Shown here: piece after piece, positions 1 to 7,791 of the stretch
How the letters are laid out: each line of letters starts with the position of its first letter
Position numbering within the stretch: the stretch's first letter is position 1
Assembly: GCA_946885755.1 (NCBI GenBank)
Contig: CAMPHB010000012.1
Coordinates: 1 to 12,737, forward strand
DNA: 12,737 nucleotides
Direction: 5' to 3'
DNA from: an uncultured Methylophaga sp.
GTDB taxonomy: Bacteria > Pseudomonadota > Gammaproteobacteria > Nitrosococcales > Methylophagaceae
Notes under the pieces: generated by a model
What the model saw: only the letters and a program-made list of their open reading frames with translations
What the model was told of the DNA's origin: nothing
Databases searched by the model: none
Position numbers and translations under genes: made by a program

Positions 1-288
1 CGGCGGATATTGCAATACATCACACACTTCAGCACGAATATTCAACCCTGAATGCTGCGCCGTTTGCGACAACTGCGCGATGGCAACCGGCGAAATATCC
101 TGCGCCGTAACGGTTAAGCCCTGCGCTGCCAATAACAACGCATTACCGCCCCGGCCACAAGCCAGATCCAGCGCGTTGCCGGTTTTTGGCAATAAATGCT
201 GGTTTTGCGACAGCACCTCGGCCGCCACCGGCAAACCACTTTCAGACTGCTGGTAACGGGCATCCCATTTTTGTTGAATGTCGGACAT
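1..288 (-). CDS. class I SAM-dependent methyltransferase, N-terminal part
   Basis: This gene begins with ATG at 288 and runs off the left edge of the window, so only the first 96 residues are present. My translation reads without a stop from 288 to 1. Residues 40-47 read LDLACGRG, the glycine-rich motif I of Rossmann-fold methyltransferases that holds S-adenosylmethionine. About twenty residues later comes VTAQDIS, where the acidic residue normally binds the ribose of the cofactor. The opening MSDIQQKWDARY resembles the small TehB/UbiE-like methyltransferases, but the substrate cannot be read from this portion. The ATG shares one base with the trkH stop codon (TAATG), which suggests translational coupling. 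Family assignment is secure; the specific function is unknown. Confidence 0.85.
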   Translation of the reverse strand, partial: MSDIQQKWDARYQQSESGLPVAAEVLSQNQHLLPKTGNALDLACGRGGNALLLAAQGLTVTAQDISPVAIAQLSQTAQHSGLNIRAEVCDVLQYPP

Positions 289-1739
289 TAACGCCGCCAG
301 AATGCGGGCGTCAGCACCACCAACAGTGTGAAGATTTCCAAACGGCCAAGCAGCATCGCCACACACAAAATCCACTTCGAGGTATCGTTAATACTGCCAA
401 AATTAGCCGAGACTTCACCCAGCCCGGGCCCCAGATTATTCAAACATGCTGTGACCGCCGAGAACGATGTCACCACATCCAAACCTGTCGACATTAAAGC
501 CAAATGCATGATAGTGAAACAGAACACGTATAACGCAAAAAAGCCCCATACCGCACCCACTACTTTCGCCGGCAGCGCTTTACCATTGACGCGAATGGCA
601 AATACGCCATTAGGATGGATCAGCCGCAGCACTTCACGGTAGCCCTGTTTAAACAGCAGCATCACCCGAATCACTTTCATACCACCGGCTGTCGAAAATG
701 CGCAGCCGCCAATATAACTGGCAAACAGCAGCAGAATCGGCAAAAAGCCCGGCCAATAAGCAAAATCCGCAGTGGCAAAACCTGCTGTGGTGCCAATTGA
801 TACCGTCTGGAAAATCGCCTGCCGCGCCGCCAGCGACGTGCCATCCACTGCTGATGTGATCAACAAATAACTGAAGGTAACCAGTGACACCACCAGCATA
901 ATGCCTAAGAAGACTCGAAGCTCCGAATCACGCCAGTAATGGCTAAGGCTGCGATTACGCCAGGCCAGAAAATGCAGCGAAAAATTCAATGCTGAAATCA
1001 GCATAAAAATCACCGCGATCATTTCAATGACACCGCTATTGTAATGACCGATGCTGGCATCATGGGTTGAAAAGCCGCCGATAGCGACCGTTGAAAAACT
1101 ATGACCAATCGCATCAAACCAATTCATGCCGGCCCAGTGATAAGCCACTGCACAGGCAATCGTCAGGCTCATGTAGATATACCAGAGCGCTTTGGCCGTT
1201 TCGGTAATGCGTGGTGTCAATTTGGCATCTTTCATTGGCCCGGGGGTTTCGGCGCGGTAGAGCTGCATGCCACCGACGCCCAACAGCGGCAGGATCGCTA
1301 CGGCCAACACCACGATCCCCATACCGCCCAGCCACTGCAAAAACTGCCGGTAAAACAAAATCGATTTCGGTAAATCATCGAGCCCGGTAAGGACTGTCGA
1401 GCCTGTGGTGGTCAATCCGGACATCGACTCAAACACCGAGTCGGTAAAACTCATCAAAGGATCGGTAGACAGAAAAAATGGCAGTGAACCGGAAAAACCC
1501 AGCGCCAGCCAGAACATCACCACGACAATAAAGCCGTCACGGATCTTCAGTTCTTTACGATGTTTACGTGCCGGTAACCATAATAAAGCGCCAATGCTAA
1601 GCAGCAGCCCGAATGCTGTGATAAAGGCTTTGGCCTCACCATCCTGATACAGCAGTGAAACCAGTACCGGCGGCAGCATGGTGATACTGAACAACGCCAG
1701 CAAAATGCCCAAAATCCGCTGTATCGTTAAAAGCTGCAT
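288..1739 (-). CDS. trkH: Trk potassium uptake system membrane subunit TrkH
   Basis: This is the pore-forming subunit of the Trk potassium uptake system, an inner-membrane protein that normally works with the cytoplasmic NAD-binding regulator TrkA. The 483 residues equal the usual TrkH length. The four selectivity-filter loops are all visible: TTTGSTVL at 110-117, STVAIGGFST at 216-225, SIGTTAGFAT at 314-323 and ACLNNLGPG at 431-439, each with its key glycine. Hydrophobic helices flank each loop, as expected for the fourfold membrane-pore-membrane design. The ATG at 1739 lies 6 bases after the lnt stop and has no good ribosome binding site, so translation probably depends on coupling to lnt. 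The stop overlaps the next gene by one base. No trkA lies in this window. The sequence is complete and looks functional. Confidence 0.96.
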   Translation of the reverse strand: MQLLTIQRILGILLALFSITMLPPVLVSLLYQDGEAKAFITAFGLLLSIGALLWLPARKHRKELKIRDGFIVVVMFWLALGFSGSLPFFLSTDPLMSFTDSVFESMSGLTTTGSTVLTGLDDLPKSILFYRQFLQWLGGMGIVVLAVAILPLLGVGGMQLYRAETPGPMKDAKLTPRITETAKALWYIYMSLTIACAVAYHWAGMNWFDAIGHSFSTVAIGGFSTHDASIGHYNSGVIEMIAVIFMLISALNFSLHFLAWRNRSLSHYWRDSELRVFLGIMLVVSLVTFSYLLITSAVDGTSLAARQAIFQTVSIGTTAGFATADFAYWPGFLPILLLFASYIGGCAFSTAGGMKVIRVMLLFKQGYREVLRLIHPNGVFAIRVNGKALPAKVVGAVWGFFALYVFCFTIMHLALMSTGLDVVTSFSAVTACLNNLGPGLGEVSANFGSINDTSKWILCVAMLLGRLEIFTLLVVLTPAFWRR

Positions 1740-1745
1740 GGTTAA

Positions 1746-3263
1746 TCAGAATTCATCGCGCCGATAAAAGAGCCGATAATACCCCCAGCCGGCCAGCAAA
1801 ACCAAAAGCAATGCTATCAAAGGCCACTGACCAAATCGCACATAAGGTGTTGCACCCTGTCTTGGCTGAATATTTTGTGTGATCACGGCCTGTTGAAATT
1901 GCGGACTTTGCTCGCCTATACCGCCTTTATGATCAATGAAGGCTGAAATCCCATTGGTCGTCACCCGCAGTACCGGCCGGCCAGCTTCCAGTGCCCGGCT
2001 GCGGGAAATTTGCAAATGCTGATGCGGCGCAAAAGAATCGCCATACCAGGCATTGTTAGTGGCGTTGACCAGCAAACTGGCTTCGGGCAAGGTCGCCCGA
2101 ACTTCTTCGGTAAAGGCATCTTCATAACAGATAGTGATACCCAACGGCTGACCAGCAGCATGGATTAAAGGTTGGTTTTCAGGACCCGGTACAAAACCCG
2201 ACATTCGCAAATCAAAAAAACAGATAAGTCCACGCAGGGTTTCAAACGGCACATAATCACCGAACGGTACCAATTGTTTTTTATGATAGAACGCCGGCGT
2301 TTCGGTTTCGGCAAGTCGCGCCATGCTGTTGTAATAACGTTCACCGTCATCATCAAGTACCGGTAAACCGACCAGCAATTCGCTGTTATTGGCTGCAGCT
2401 TCTTTGGCTAGAGGCAGCAAAAAGCCTTCGTCTATTTGATGATAAAACGCGGTAGCGGCATTTTCTGGCCATATCACCAGATCACTGTCCCAATTTTCCA
2501 TACTGAGACGGGCATACAATTGCAGTGTTTGCCGTAATTGATCGGGATCCCATTTAATCGCCTGATCGACATTGCCCTGAATCATGCTGACCTGCAGCGG
2601 CGCATCCTTGGCGCTAGTCCATTGCAAGCTGTTCAGCGCCATACCAGCCGGCCAGATTAGCAATGCCGGCAACAGCCACAACCACTGTTTATGCTGCCAT
2701 GCCGTCAGCAACAAACCGGCCGTCAGTGCTACCAGAAATGAAGCGCCGTAAACGCCCACAATCGGGATCACGCCGGCCAACGGCCCGTCGATTTGTGCTG
2801 TGCCGATTTCCAGCCAAGGAAAACCGCTTAAAAACCAGCTTTTAAACCATTCAAAACCAACCCAGCCAGCGGGCAATAACAATACATAATCAACGCCGTT
2901 GAGGCGCTGGTTTTGCAAGGGTTTAACCAGATAACCCAGCAGCGCCGGCATCAGTGCCAAAAACGCCACAAAACCAGCGGTCAGACCACCCGCCAAAGGC
3001 CAGCTGGCCTGGCCAAATTCATGAATGGCAACATACACCCAGGAGACGCCAACGCCGAACATGCCAAGACCAAACAACCAGCCCCGCCAAAAAGCCTGCC
3101 GCGGTTTAACATCGCGCCAGCTGGCGAATAACAACAACAAACTGACCACCGCCAGCGGATACCAATAAAACGGTGCAAAAGCTAATGGCAGCAGCGCGCC
3201 GCCAATTAAGGCCAGCCAGCTGCCGGCCGGTCCACGTAAGCCTTTACGCCGGTCGCTGAACAC
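1746..3263 (-). CDS. lnt: apolipoprotein N-acyltransferase
   Basis: Lnt adds the third acyl chain to the N-terminal cysteine of lipoproteins in the inner membrane, which is required for Lol-dependent sorting to the outer membrane. The 505-residue protein has several N-terminal membrane helices (about 15-210), then a periplasmic nitrilase-fold domain, and a final helix near 475-495. The catalytic triad is present: E267 in WPE, K328 in YHKKQLVPFG and C379 in TICYED. These match E267, K335 and C387 of the E. coli enzyme. The start is GTG at 3263, which shares one base with the corC stop (TAGTG). The ribosome binding site is weak, consistent with coupling. It is the last member of the conserved miaB-lnt block, and trkH follows after 6 bases. 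Confidence 0.96.
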   Translation of the reverse strand: MFSDRRKGLRGPAGSWLALIGGALLPLAFAPFYWYPLAVVSLLLLFASWRDVKPRQAFWRGWLFGLGMFGVGVSWVYVAIHEFGQASWPLAGGLTAGFVAFLALMPALLGYLVKPLQNQRLNGVDYVLLLPAGWVGFEWFKSWFLSGFPWLEIGTAQIDGPLAGVIPIVGVYGASFLVALTAGLLLTAWQHKQWLWLLPALLIWPAGMALNSLQWTSAKDAPLQVSMIQGNVDQAIKWDPDQLRQTLQLYARLSMENWDSDLVIWPENAATAFYHQIDEGFLLPLAKEAAANNSELLVGLPVLDDDGERYYNSMARLAETETPAFYHKKQLVPFGDYVPFETLRGLICFFDLRMSGFVPGPENQPLIHAAGQPLGITICYEDAFTEEVRATLPEASLLVNATNNAWYGDSFAPHQHLQISRSRALEAGRPVLRVTTNGISAFIDHKGGIGEQSPQFQQAVITQNIQPRQGATPYVRFGQWPLIALLLVLLAGWGYYRLFYRRDEF

Positions 3264-4132
3264 TATTCACTGTCCGCTTCGGTTTCCGGCACTTCGGGCA
3301 ACACCACCATACGCATCAAATGCACGCGCCGATTGTCAGCACGCAAGATAGTAAACTCGAAATGGCCGATGGTGATTTGCTCGCCGCGCCCCGGCAAATG
3401 GCCAAACTGATTCACCACATGGCCACCAACGGTGTCAAAATCGTCATCACTCCAGTCGACTTCAAAAAACTCATTAAAATCTTCTACCGGCGTCAGCGCT
3501 TTAATGGTGTAAGTGTTTTCATCACGCTGCAAAATGGGGGCATCGTCGTCGATATCGTGCTCATCTTCGATTTCACCGACAATTTGTTCCAGCACGTTTT
3601 CGATGGTGACCATGCCGGCCACACCGCCATATTCATCAACGACAATCGCCATATGATTACGCCGCGCCCGAAATTCACGCAGCAATACGTTAAGTCGTTT
3701 GCTCTCCGGAATAAACACCGCCGGCCGCAGCAATTCACGCAAATCAAATTTGAATTCACCGCTGCTGACCACCGCTGCCAGCAGATCTTTGGCCAGCAAA
3801 ATGCCGATAACGTCGTCCCGGTCATCATCGATCACCGGGAACCGTGAGTGGGCGGTTTCAGTGACCAGTTTCAGCGTTTCTTCGGCGGGTGCATCACGTG
3901 ACACCATTACCACCTGTGAGCGCGGGATCATGATATCGCGGGCCTGCATTTGTGAAACGCTGAGCGCGCCTTCCACAATCGACAACGCTTCGGAATCCAG
4001 AATATGCCGCTCGGAAGCACTGCGGATAAGCTCGATCAGCTGTTCCTGATCTTTGGGTTCTAAAAATAAATTACTTAGCCGCTTGACCCAGGACTGCGGG
4101 TTACTTGAGCGACTCGGTCGGCCCTCGTTCAT
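3263..4132 (-). CDS. corC: CorC/YbeX-type CBS-domain protein, magnesium/cobalt efflux associated
   Basis: This 289-residue protein matches CorC (YbeX), about 290 residues in E. coli. Domains in order: a short charged N-terminus; a tandem CBS pair, with CBS1 about 65-120 (IMIPRSQVVMV start) and CBS2 about 135-192 (HMAIVVDEYGGVAGMVT); and a C-terminal CorC/HlyC domain about 205-285 containing DFDTVGGHVVNQFGHLPGRGE. It lacks the DUF21 membrane domain of larger HlyC/CorC relatives, so it is probably cytosolic. CBS pairs usually bind adenine nucleotides. The family has been linked to magnesium/cobalt resistance, but the mechanism of the soluble form is not settled. The ATG at 4132 has a good ribosome binding site (GAGGG, 7 bases upstream) and overlaps the ybeY stop as ATGA. 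Confidence 0.95.
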   Translation of the reverse strand: MNEGRPSRSSNPQSWVKRLSNLFLEPKDQEQLIELIRSASERHILDSEALSIVEGALSVSQMQARDIMIPRSQVVMVSRDAPAEETLKLVTETAHSRFPVIDDDRDDVIGILLAKDLLAAVVSSGEFKFDLRELLRPAVFIPESKRLNVLLREFRARRNHMAIVVDEYGGVAGMVTIENVLEQIVGEIEDEHDIDDDAPILQRDENTYTIKALTPVEDFNEFFEVDWSDDDFDTVGGHVVNQFGHLPGRGEQITIGHFEFTILRADNRRVHLMRMVVLPEVPETEADSE

Positions 4133-4593
4133 GGTGATACCCTCGATTCGAGATAGGGATTTTCAATATTAAACTGCCGCAAAATGGCGATTTCGCGGTT
4201 TTCCATCTGCTCAGCCTCATCATCGTTGATGTGGTCATAGCCCAGCAAATGCAGACAACCATGTATCGTTAAATGTGCCCAGTGATGCATTTCTGCCTTG
4301 CCTTGCTGCGCCGCTTCAGCAGTCACCACCGGTGCACAAATCACCAAATCACCCAGTAATCTGGGCTGCAACGGTACCGGTGATTCAAACGGAAAAGACA
4401 ACACATTGGTGGGTTTATCTTTACCCCGATAATCACGGTTTAACTGCTGGCTTTCCGCCGCATCAACAATGCGGATACTCAGCTCACAATCCTCGGCCAC
4501 TTCCTGCAAAGCCGCTGCCGCCCAGCTCTGAAACTGCGCCAGATCCGGCTGAACTATATCGACCGTCTGTTGCAGATCAATGAATACGTTCAC
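4129..4593 (-). CDS. ybeY: endoribonuclease YbeY (rRNA maturation factor)
   Basis: YbeY is a zinc-dependent endoribonuclease needed for 16S rRNA 3'-end maturation and late ribosome quality control. The metal site is seen as HGCLHLLGYDH, with H111, H115 and H121 in the HxxxHxxxxxH pattern. The conserved arginine is R56 in NRDYRGKDKPTNVLSFP, equivalent to the catalytically important R59 of E. coli. At 154 residues it is normal length and complete. The start is GTG at 4593, which overlaps the preceding phoH stop as GTGA. Only a distant AAGG lies upstream, so translation is probably coupled. The stop overlaps corC as ATGA. Its place between phoH and corC is the classic arrangement. Confidence 0.96.
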   Translation of the reverse strand: MNVFIDLQQTVDIVQPDLAQFQSWAAAALQEVAEDCELSIRIVDAAESQQLNRDYRGKDKPTNVLSFPFESPVPLQPRLLGDLVICAPVVTAEAAQQGKAEMHHWAHLTIHGCLHLLGYDHINDDEAEQMENREIAILRQFNIENPYLESRVSP

Positions 4594-5564
4594 GGTTTTC
4601 GCTCAGCCTTATCGTAGGCAAGAATCACTTTTTGTACCAGTGAGTGGCGCACCACATCTTTGGCCTGGAAAAAGGTAAAGCCAATGCCCTCGACATCTTT
4701 CAGCACTTCAATAGCATGCCGTAAACCGCTGCGCTGCGCTGCAGGCAAATCGATCTGGGTAATATCACCGGTAATGACCGCAGTCGAGTTATAACCCAAA
4801 CGGGTTAAAAACATTTTCATCTGCTCGGTGGTAGTGTTTTGCGCTTCATCAAGAATAATAAACGCTTCGTTAAGTGTCCGGCCGCGCATGTAAGCAAGCG
4901 GCGCCACTTCAATGACATTACGCTCAATCAGCTTGGCGACTTTTTCAAAACCGAGCATTTCATACAGTGCATCAAATAATGGCCGCAAATACGGATCCAC
5001 TTTTTGCGCTAAATCACCGGGCAAAAACCCGAGGCGCTCGCCAGCTTCGACCGCAGGTCTTACCAGGACAATACGCCGGGCAAAATCCCGTTCCAGCGCT
5101 TCGACGGCACAAGCCACCGCCAAATAGGTTTTACCGGTACCAGCCGGACCCACACCAAAATTAATATCGTGGGTCATGATCCGCCGCAGATATTCCTGCT
5201 GGTTATCACCGCGGGCTTTCACCAGACCGCGCTTGGTTTTAATGGTGACTTCTTTTTCAGCTTCAAAGCCGGTGGTATCGGCGCCACCCACTTCGCGGAT
5301 CGCTAAGTGCACTTGCTCCGGGGCCAGCACAATTTGCGCGGTTTCTGCATACAGGCCATGGATCACATCCTGCACATCACTGAGTTTGTCGGGGTGACCG
5401 ATGATCTGAAATTTGCCGCCACGGTTATTAATTTCCACACCAAAGCCGCGCTCCATCATCCGGATATGCTCATCCAGATGGCCGCAGAGATTGGCAAGAC
5501 GCGGATTATCCGCAGGGCTGAGTTCAAAGCTGACGCTGTCTACTGACGTAGTGGTTTCGCTCAC
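4590..5564 (-). CDS. ybeZ: PhoH-like ATPase (YbeZ)
   Basis: This is a PhoH-family P-loop ATPase of 324 residues, complete. An N-terminal KH-like region (about 15-85) should bind RNA. The Walker A motif is GPAGTGKT at 139-146, and the Walker B motif is FIILDEAQ at 235-242. ITGDITQIDLP near 264-274 is the conserved sensor segment of the family. In E. coli the protein is YbeZ and works with YbeY, the next gene, in RNA metabolism; some genomes label it phoH. The start is GTG at 5564. GGAA lies about 9 bases upstream and no ATG gives a better N-terminus, since MSETTT aligns with the family opening. It lies 20 bases after miaB and overlaps ybeY by 3 bases. Confidence 0.95.
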   Translation of the reverse strand: MSETTTSVDSVSFELSPADNPRLANLCGHLDEHIRMMERGFGVEINNRGGKFQIIGHPDKLSDVQDVIHGLYAETAQIVLAPEQVHLAIREVGGADTTGFEAEKEVTIKTKRGLVKARGDNQQEYLRRIMTHDINFGVGPAGTGKTYLAVACAVEALERDFARRIVLVRPAVEAGERLGFLPGDLAQKVDPYLRPLFDALYEMLGFEKVAKLIERNVIEVAPLAYMRGRTLNEAFIILDEAQNTTTEQMKMFLTRLGYNSTAVITGDITQIDLPAAQRSGLRHAIEVLKDVEGIGFTFFQAKDVVRHSLVQKVILAYDKAERKP

Positions 5565-5584
5565 AAAAGAGTTCCGTGAATGGC

Positions 5585-6925
5585 TTAGAGAATAACGCTA
5601 TCAGCAAGCAGTTCGGCTCGCAAGGAGTTGCTGTGCGCTTCGGTTATACGAACATCGACAAATTTGCCGATAAGGCTGTTATCACCGGGGAAATTGGCGA
5701 CCCGGTTATTTTCGGTACGGCCGGCCAGTTCACCGTCATAACGATGTGCAGCACGCTCCACCAGTACCCGCTGCACCGTGCCGACCATCGACTGGCTGAT
5801 GTTCATTTCCAGCTCACGCAGCCGGTCCTGCATGACTTGCAGCCGCTGTTTTTTGATGTCGTCGCTGACATCATCATTAAACATCGCCGCCGGTGTGCCT
5901 GGCCGTGCGCTATATATAAAGCTGAACGAATGATCAAAACCAATCTGGTTAATCAAATCCATGGTGTCGTTAAAATCCTGTTCGGTTTCGTTAGGGAAAC
6001 CGACAATAAAGTCACTCGACATGCTCAGATTCGGACGGATTTGTTTCAGCCGTTCAATTTTTTCAACATATTGGGCAACGCTATGACCACGCTTCATCAT
6101 CGCCAGAATACGATTGGAGCCGGACTGTACCGGCAGGTGCAAGTGATTAACCAGCTCGGGGACTTCAGCAAATGCCTGAATCAGCGAATCGGAAAATTCC
6201 ACCGGGTGTGAAGTGGTAAACCGAATACGGTCGATACCGTCAATCGCCGCCACATAGTGAATCAGCAGCGCCAGATCGGCGGTTTCGTCATCTTCGATAA
6301 TGCCCTGATAGGCATTGACGTTCTGCCCCAGCAAATTAACTTCACGTACGCCCTGCGCGGCCAATTGACGGATTTCCCGCAGAATACTGCTAACCGGGCG
6401 GCTGACTTCTTCACCACGGGTGTAGGGCACCACACAAAAAGTGCAATATTTGCTGCAACCTTCCATGATCGACACAAATGCGGTGGGGCCTTCAGCTTTG
6501 GGGGCTGGCAGATGATCAAATTTCTCGATTTCCGGAAATGAGATATCAATTTCCGGCTTGCTGGTTTTGCGGACTTCGTTAAGCATGTCCGGCAGGCGAT
6601 GCAGGGTTTGCGGGCCAAACACCAGATCTACCCATGGTGCCCGTTTACGAATCGCCTCGCCTTCCTGACTGGCCACACAACCACCGACGCCAATGATCAA
6701 GTGGGGTTTCTTATCTTTCCAGCGTTTCCAGCGGCCGAGCTGATGGAAGACTTTTTCCTGCGCTTTTTCACGAATTGAACAGGTGTTGAGCAAGAGCACA
6801 TCAGCGTCTTCGGCGATCTCGGTCGGCTCCAGCTGATGTGATGCACCCAGGACTTCAGCCATTTTGTTCGAGTCGTACTCGTTCATCTGGCAGCCAAAGG
6901 TTCTGATAAAAAGTTTTCCGGCCAT
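5585..6925 (-). CDS. miaB: tRNA-2-methylthio-N6-dimethylallyladenosine synthase MiaB
   Basis: MiaB is a radical-SAM methylthiotransferase that converts i6A37 to ms2i6A37 in tRNAs reading UNN codons. Counted from the ATG at 6925 (446 residues), the N-terminal UPF0004 domain supplies C12 ([11 protein letters not shown]), C49 ([11 protein letters not shown]) and C83 ([11 protein letters not shown]) for the auxiliary iron-sulfur cluster. The radical-SAM CxxxCxxC motif is C157, C161 and C164 in [11 protein letters not shown]-terminal TRAM domain (about 375-440) should bind tRNA. The frame can be extended six codons to a TTG at 6943, but [19 protein letters not shown] lines up exactly with known MiaB N-termini, so I prefer the ATG. 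The ribosome binding site is weak in both cases. It is the first gene of the train to lnt. Confidence 0.96.
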   Translation of the reverse strand: MAGKLFIRTFGCQMNEYDSNKMAEVLGASHQLEPTEIAEDADVLLLNTCSIREKAQEKVFHQLGRWKRWKDKKPHLIIGVGGCVASQEGEAIRKRAPWVDLVFGPQTLHRLPDMLNEVRKTSKPEIDISFPEIEKFDHLPAPKAEGPTAFVSIMEGCSKYCTFCVVPYTRGEEVSRPVSSILREIRQLAAQGVREVNLLGQNVNAYQGIIEDDETADLALLIHYVAAIDGIDRIRFTTSHPVEFSDSLIQAFAEVPELVNHLHLPVQSGSNRILAMMKRGHSVAQYVEKIERLKQIRPNLSMSSDFIVGFPNETEQDFNDTMDLINQIGFDHSFSFIYSARPGTPAAMFNDDVSDDIKKQRLQVMQDRLRELEMNISQSMVGTVQRVLVERAAHRYDGELAGRTENNRVANFPGDNSLIGKFVDVRITEAHSNSLRAELLADSVIL

Positions 6926-7010
6926 AAAATCTTTGATTTGCAAAGGGCCGTAAGGATACGCTTTTTGGCCCGATTAGTACAGACAAGTGATTGTTTTTGT
7001 TAGGGCTTGT

Positions 7011-7322
7011 TTAGTCCGGCTGGCGGTCACGCTGACGGTATTCAAATGCAGCCTCGCAAGCGGGTAAATCATAATAAAGCGGCGCTCGCACAATTTCACC
7101 TTGACGCATCAGTGCAGCACCATAATCACGATAAAAATGCCGGCATTCGTCCAGTGATTTATCAAATTGTGCCGGACATTCCTGAATCAACTGCTCTCGT
7201 TCCGGCGCCAGCTTGGCCTCACGTGCCGCCTCACATTGAGCATCGAGTTGTTGCTGTTTATCGTCAGCCACCAACGGCAAACTGATAACGAATAACAACA
7301 TCAGCCAGTGATATCCCCTCAT
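7011..7322 (-). CDS. small exported protein with four cysteines, function unknown
   Basis: This 103-residue protein has a probable Sec signal peptide: MRGYHW, then a hydrophobic core of about residues 7-18, with likely cleavage near LVA-DD. The mature part carries cysteines at 30, 49, 60 and 89, enough for two disulfides, which suits a periplasmic location. It is charged and helical in the first half (APEREQLIQEC). It then has CRHFYRDYG and YYDLPACEAAFEYR, which from memory resemble a small uncharacterised gammaproteobacterial family. The ATG at 7322 follows a good ribosome binding site (GGTGGAGC, about 6 bases upstream). It lies 85 bases upstream of miaB on the same strand with no visible terminator between, so they may be cotranscribed. 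I can assign no function. Confidence 0.82.
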   Translation of the reverse strand: MRGYHWLMLLFVISLPLVADDKQQQLDAQCEAAREAKLAPEREQLIQECPAQFDKSLDECRHFYRDYGAALMRQGEIVRAPLYYDLPACEAAFEYRQRDRQPD

Positions 7323-7348
7323 ATCTGCTCCACCAGTTATCTAGTCAT

Positions 7349-7365
7349 GCTGTTTTGATAACAGC
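7349..7365. repeat. short inverted repeat in the divergent promoter region
   Basis: GCTGTT and AACAGC form a perfect 6-base inverted repeat with a 5-base spacer (TTGAT). It lies 27-43 bases upstream of the minus-strand exported-protein gene and about 100 bases upstream of the DUF3185 gene. It could be an operator or a leader hairpin. The 143-base region also contains GCATC-AC-GATGC at 7398-7409 and TACG-TTAT-CGTA at 7417-7428. No convincing -35/-10 pair was found in either direction. Confidence 0.35.
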
Positions 7366-7465
7366 TCAAGTTTATTGACAACTTTTCCGAGCATTTCGCA
7401 TCACGATGCAATTAAATACGTTATCGTAGCGGTGAAATTATTCAATTGACCAAAGGAGGCCGGCG

Positions 7466-7666
7466 ATGGGCGGCAACAGAATTTTAGGTATTGTGTTACT
7501 GGTTATTGGTGTGATCTTGCTGTTTTTTGGTTACAACGCCTCACAGTCACTGGGCGATCAGTTAACTGAAACTGTGACCGGCAAATTTACCGATGAAACC
7601 ATGTGGTACATCATCGCTGGCGCCGCGTCAGTCGTGGTCGGTGCGGTACTGACATTGCGTAAATAG
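7466..7666 (+). CDS. DUF3185 family small membrane protein
   Basis: This 66-residue protein consists of two predicted membrane helices, about residues 5-22 (ILGIVLLVIGVILLFFG) and 47-63 (WYIIAGAASVVVGAVLT). A polar linker, SQSLGDQLTETVTGKFTDET, joins them. This layout and the linker sequence match DUF3185, a short inner-membrane family of unknown function in Proteobacteria. The start is well supported: a strong AAAGGAGG sits 7 bases before ATG at 7466. It is divergent from the exported four-cysteine protein and is followed by an intrinsic terminator, so it is probably a single-gene transcript. Length is normal for the family. Confidence 0.88.
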   Translation: MGGNRILGIVLLVIGVILLFFGYNASQSLGDQLTETVTGKFTDETMWYIIAGAASVVVGAVLTLRK

Positions 7667-7686
7667 CCCCTTTCATCAATGCTTTA

Positions 7687-7733
7687 AGCATCGGCAGTTT
7701 GGACAAACTGTTATGCTAGGCAACCAAAACTGC
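7687..7733 (+). other. possible alternative RNA hairpins in the ycaO leader
   Basis: AGCAT (7687-7691) pairs with ATGCT (7713-7717), and inside it CAGTTT (7695-7700) pairs with AAACTG (7705-7710) around a GGAC loop. The same CAGTTT arm, as GCAGTTTGG (7694-7702), could instead pair with CCAAAACTGC (7723-7732), with one bulge. CTGC (7730-7733) can also pair with GCAG (7740-7743), next to the terminator. These pairings exclude one another, as in attenuators, but the stems are short and the AT content is moderate, so this may be chance. Confidence 0.3.
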
Positions 7734-7744
7734 TTATTGGCAGC

Positions 7745-7776
7745 AAAAGCCTCCATATTTGGGGGCTTTTTTATTT
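7745..7776 (+). terminator. intrinsic terminator after the DUF3185 gene, just upstream of ycaO
   Basis: AAAAGCCTCC (7745-7754) pairs with GGGGGCTTTT (7761-7770) around the loop ATATTT: ten pairs with one G-U. A T-run (TTTTTT from 7767, then ATTTT) follows directly. This is a textbook Rho-independent terminator for plus-strand transcription. It lies about 80 bases after the DUF3185 stop, and its T-run ends only about 15 bases before the ycaO ATG, so it also sits in any ycaO leader transcribed from upstream. Confidence 0.85.
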
Positions 7777-7791
7777 TCTTAGGGCAAACTC

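Noticed and set aside
3320..3847. A 175-codon open frame on the plus strand.
   Set aside because: It is an antisense shadow of corC, whose two CBS domains and C-terminal domain read through in the other strand.
5576..6211. A 211-codon open frame on the plus strand.
   Set aside because: It lies opposite the miaB C-terminal half, has no recognisable domain, and the miaB reading frame explains the sequence.
6926..6943. A TTG start giving MiaB six extra residues.
   Set aside because: The ATG at 6925 gives an N-terminus that matches known MiaB proteins exactly, and the TTG has no ribosome binding site.
7375..7403. A sigma-70 promoter starting with the perfect -35 TTGACA upstream of the DUF3185 gene.
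   Set aside because: At 16-18 bases downstream the sequence is GCATCA or similar, which is not a usable -10 box.
7466..7666. The small two-helix protein as a type I toxin or holin.
   Set aside because: Its linker and helices match DUF3185, and there is no antitoxin RNA signal, lysis gene or phage context.
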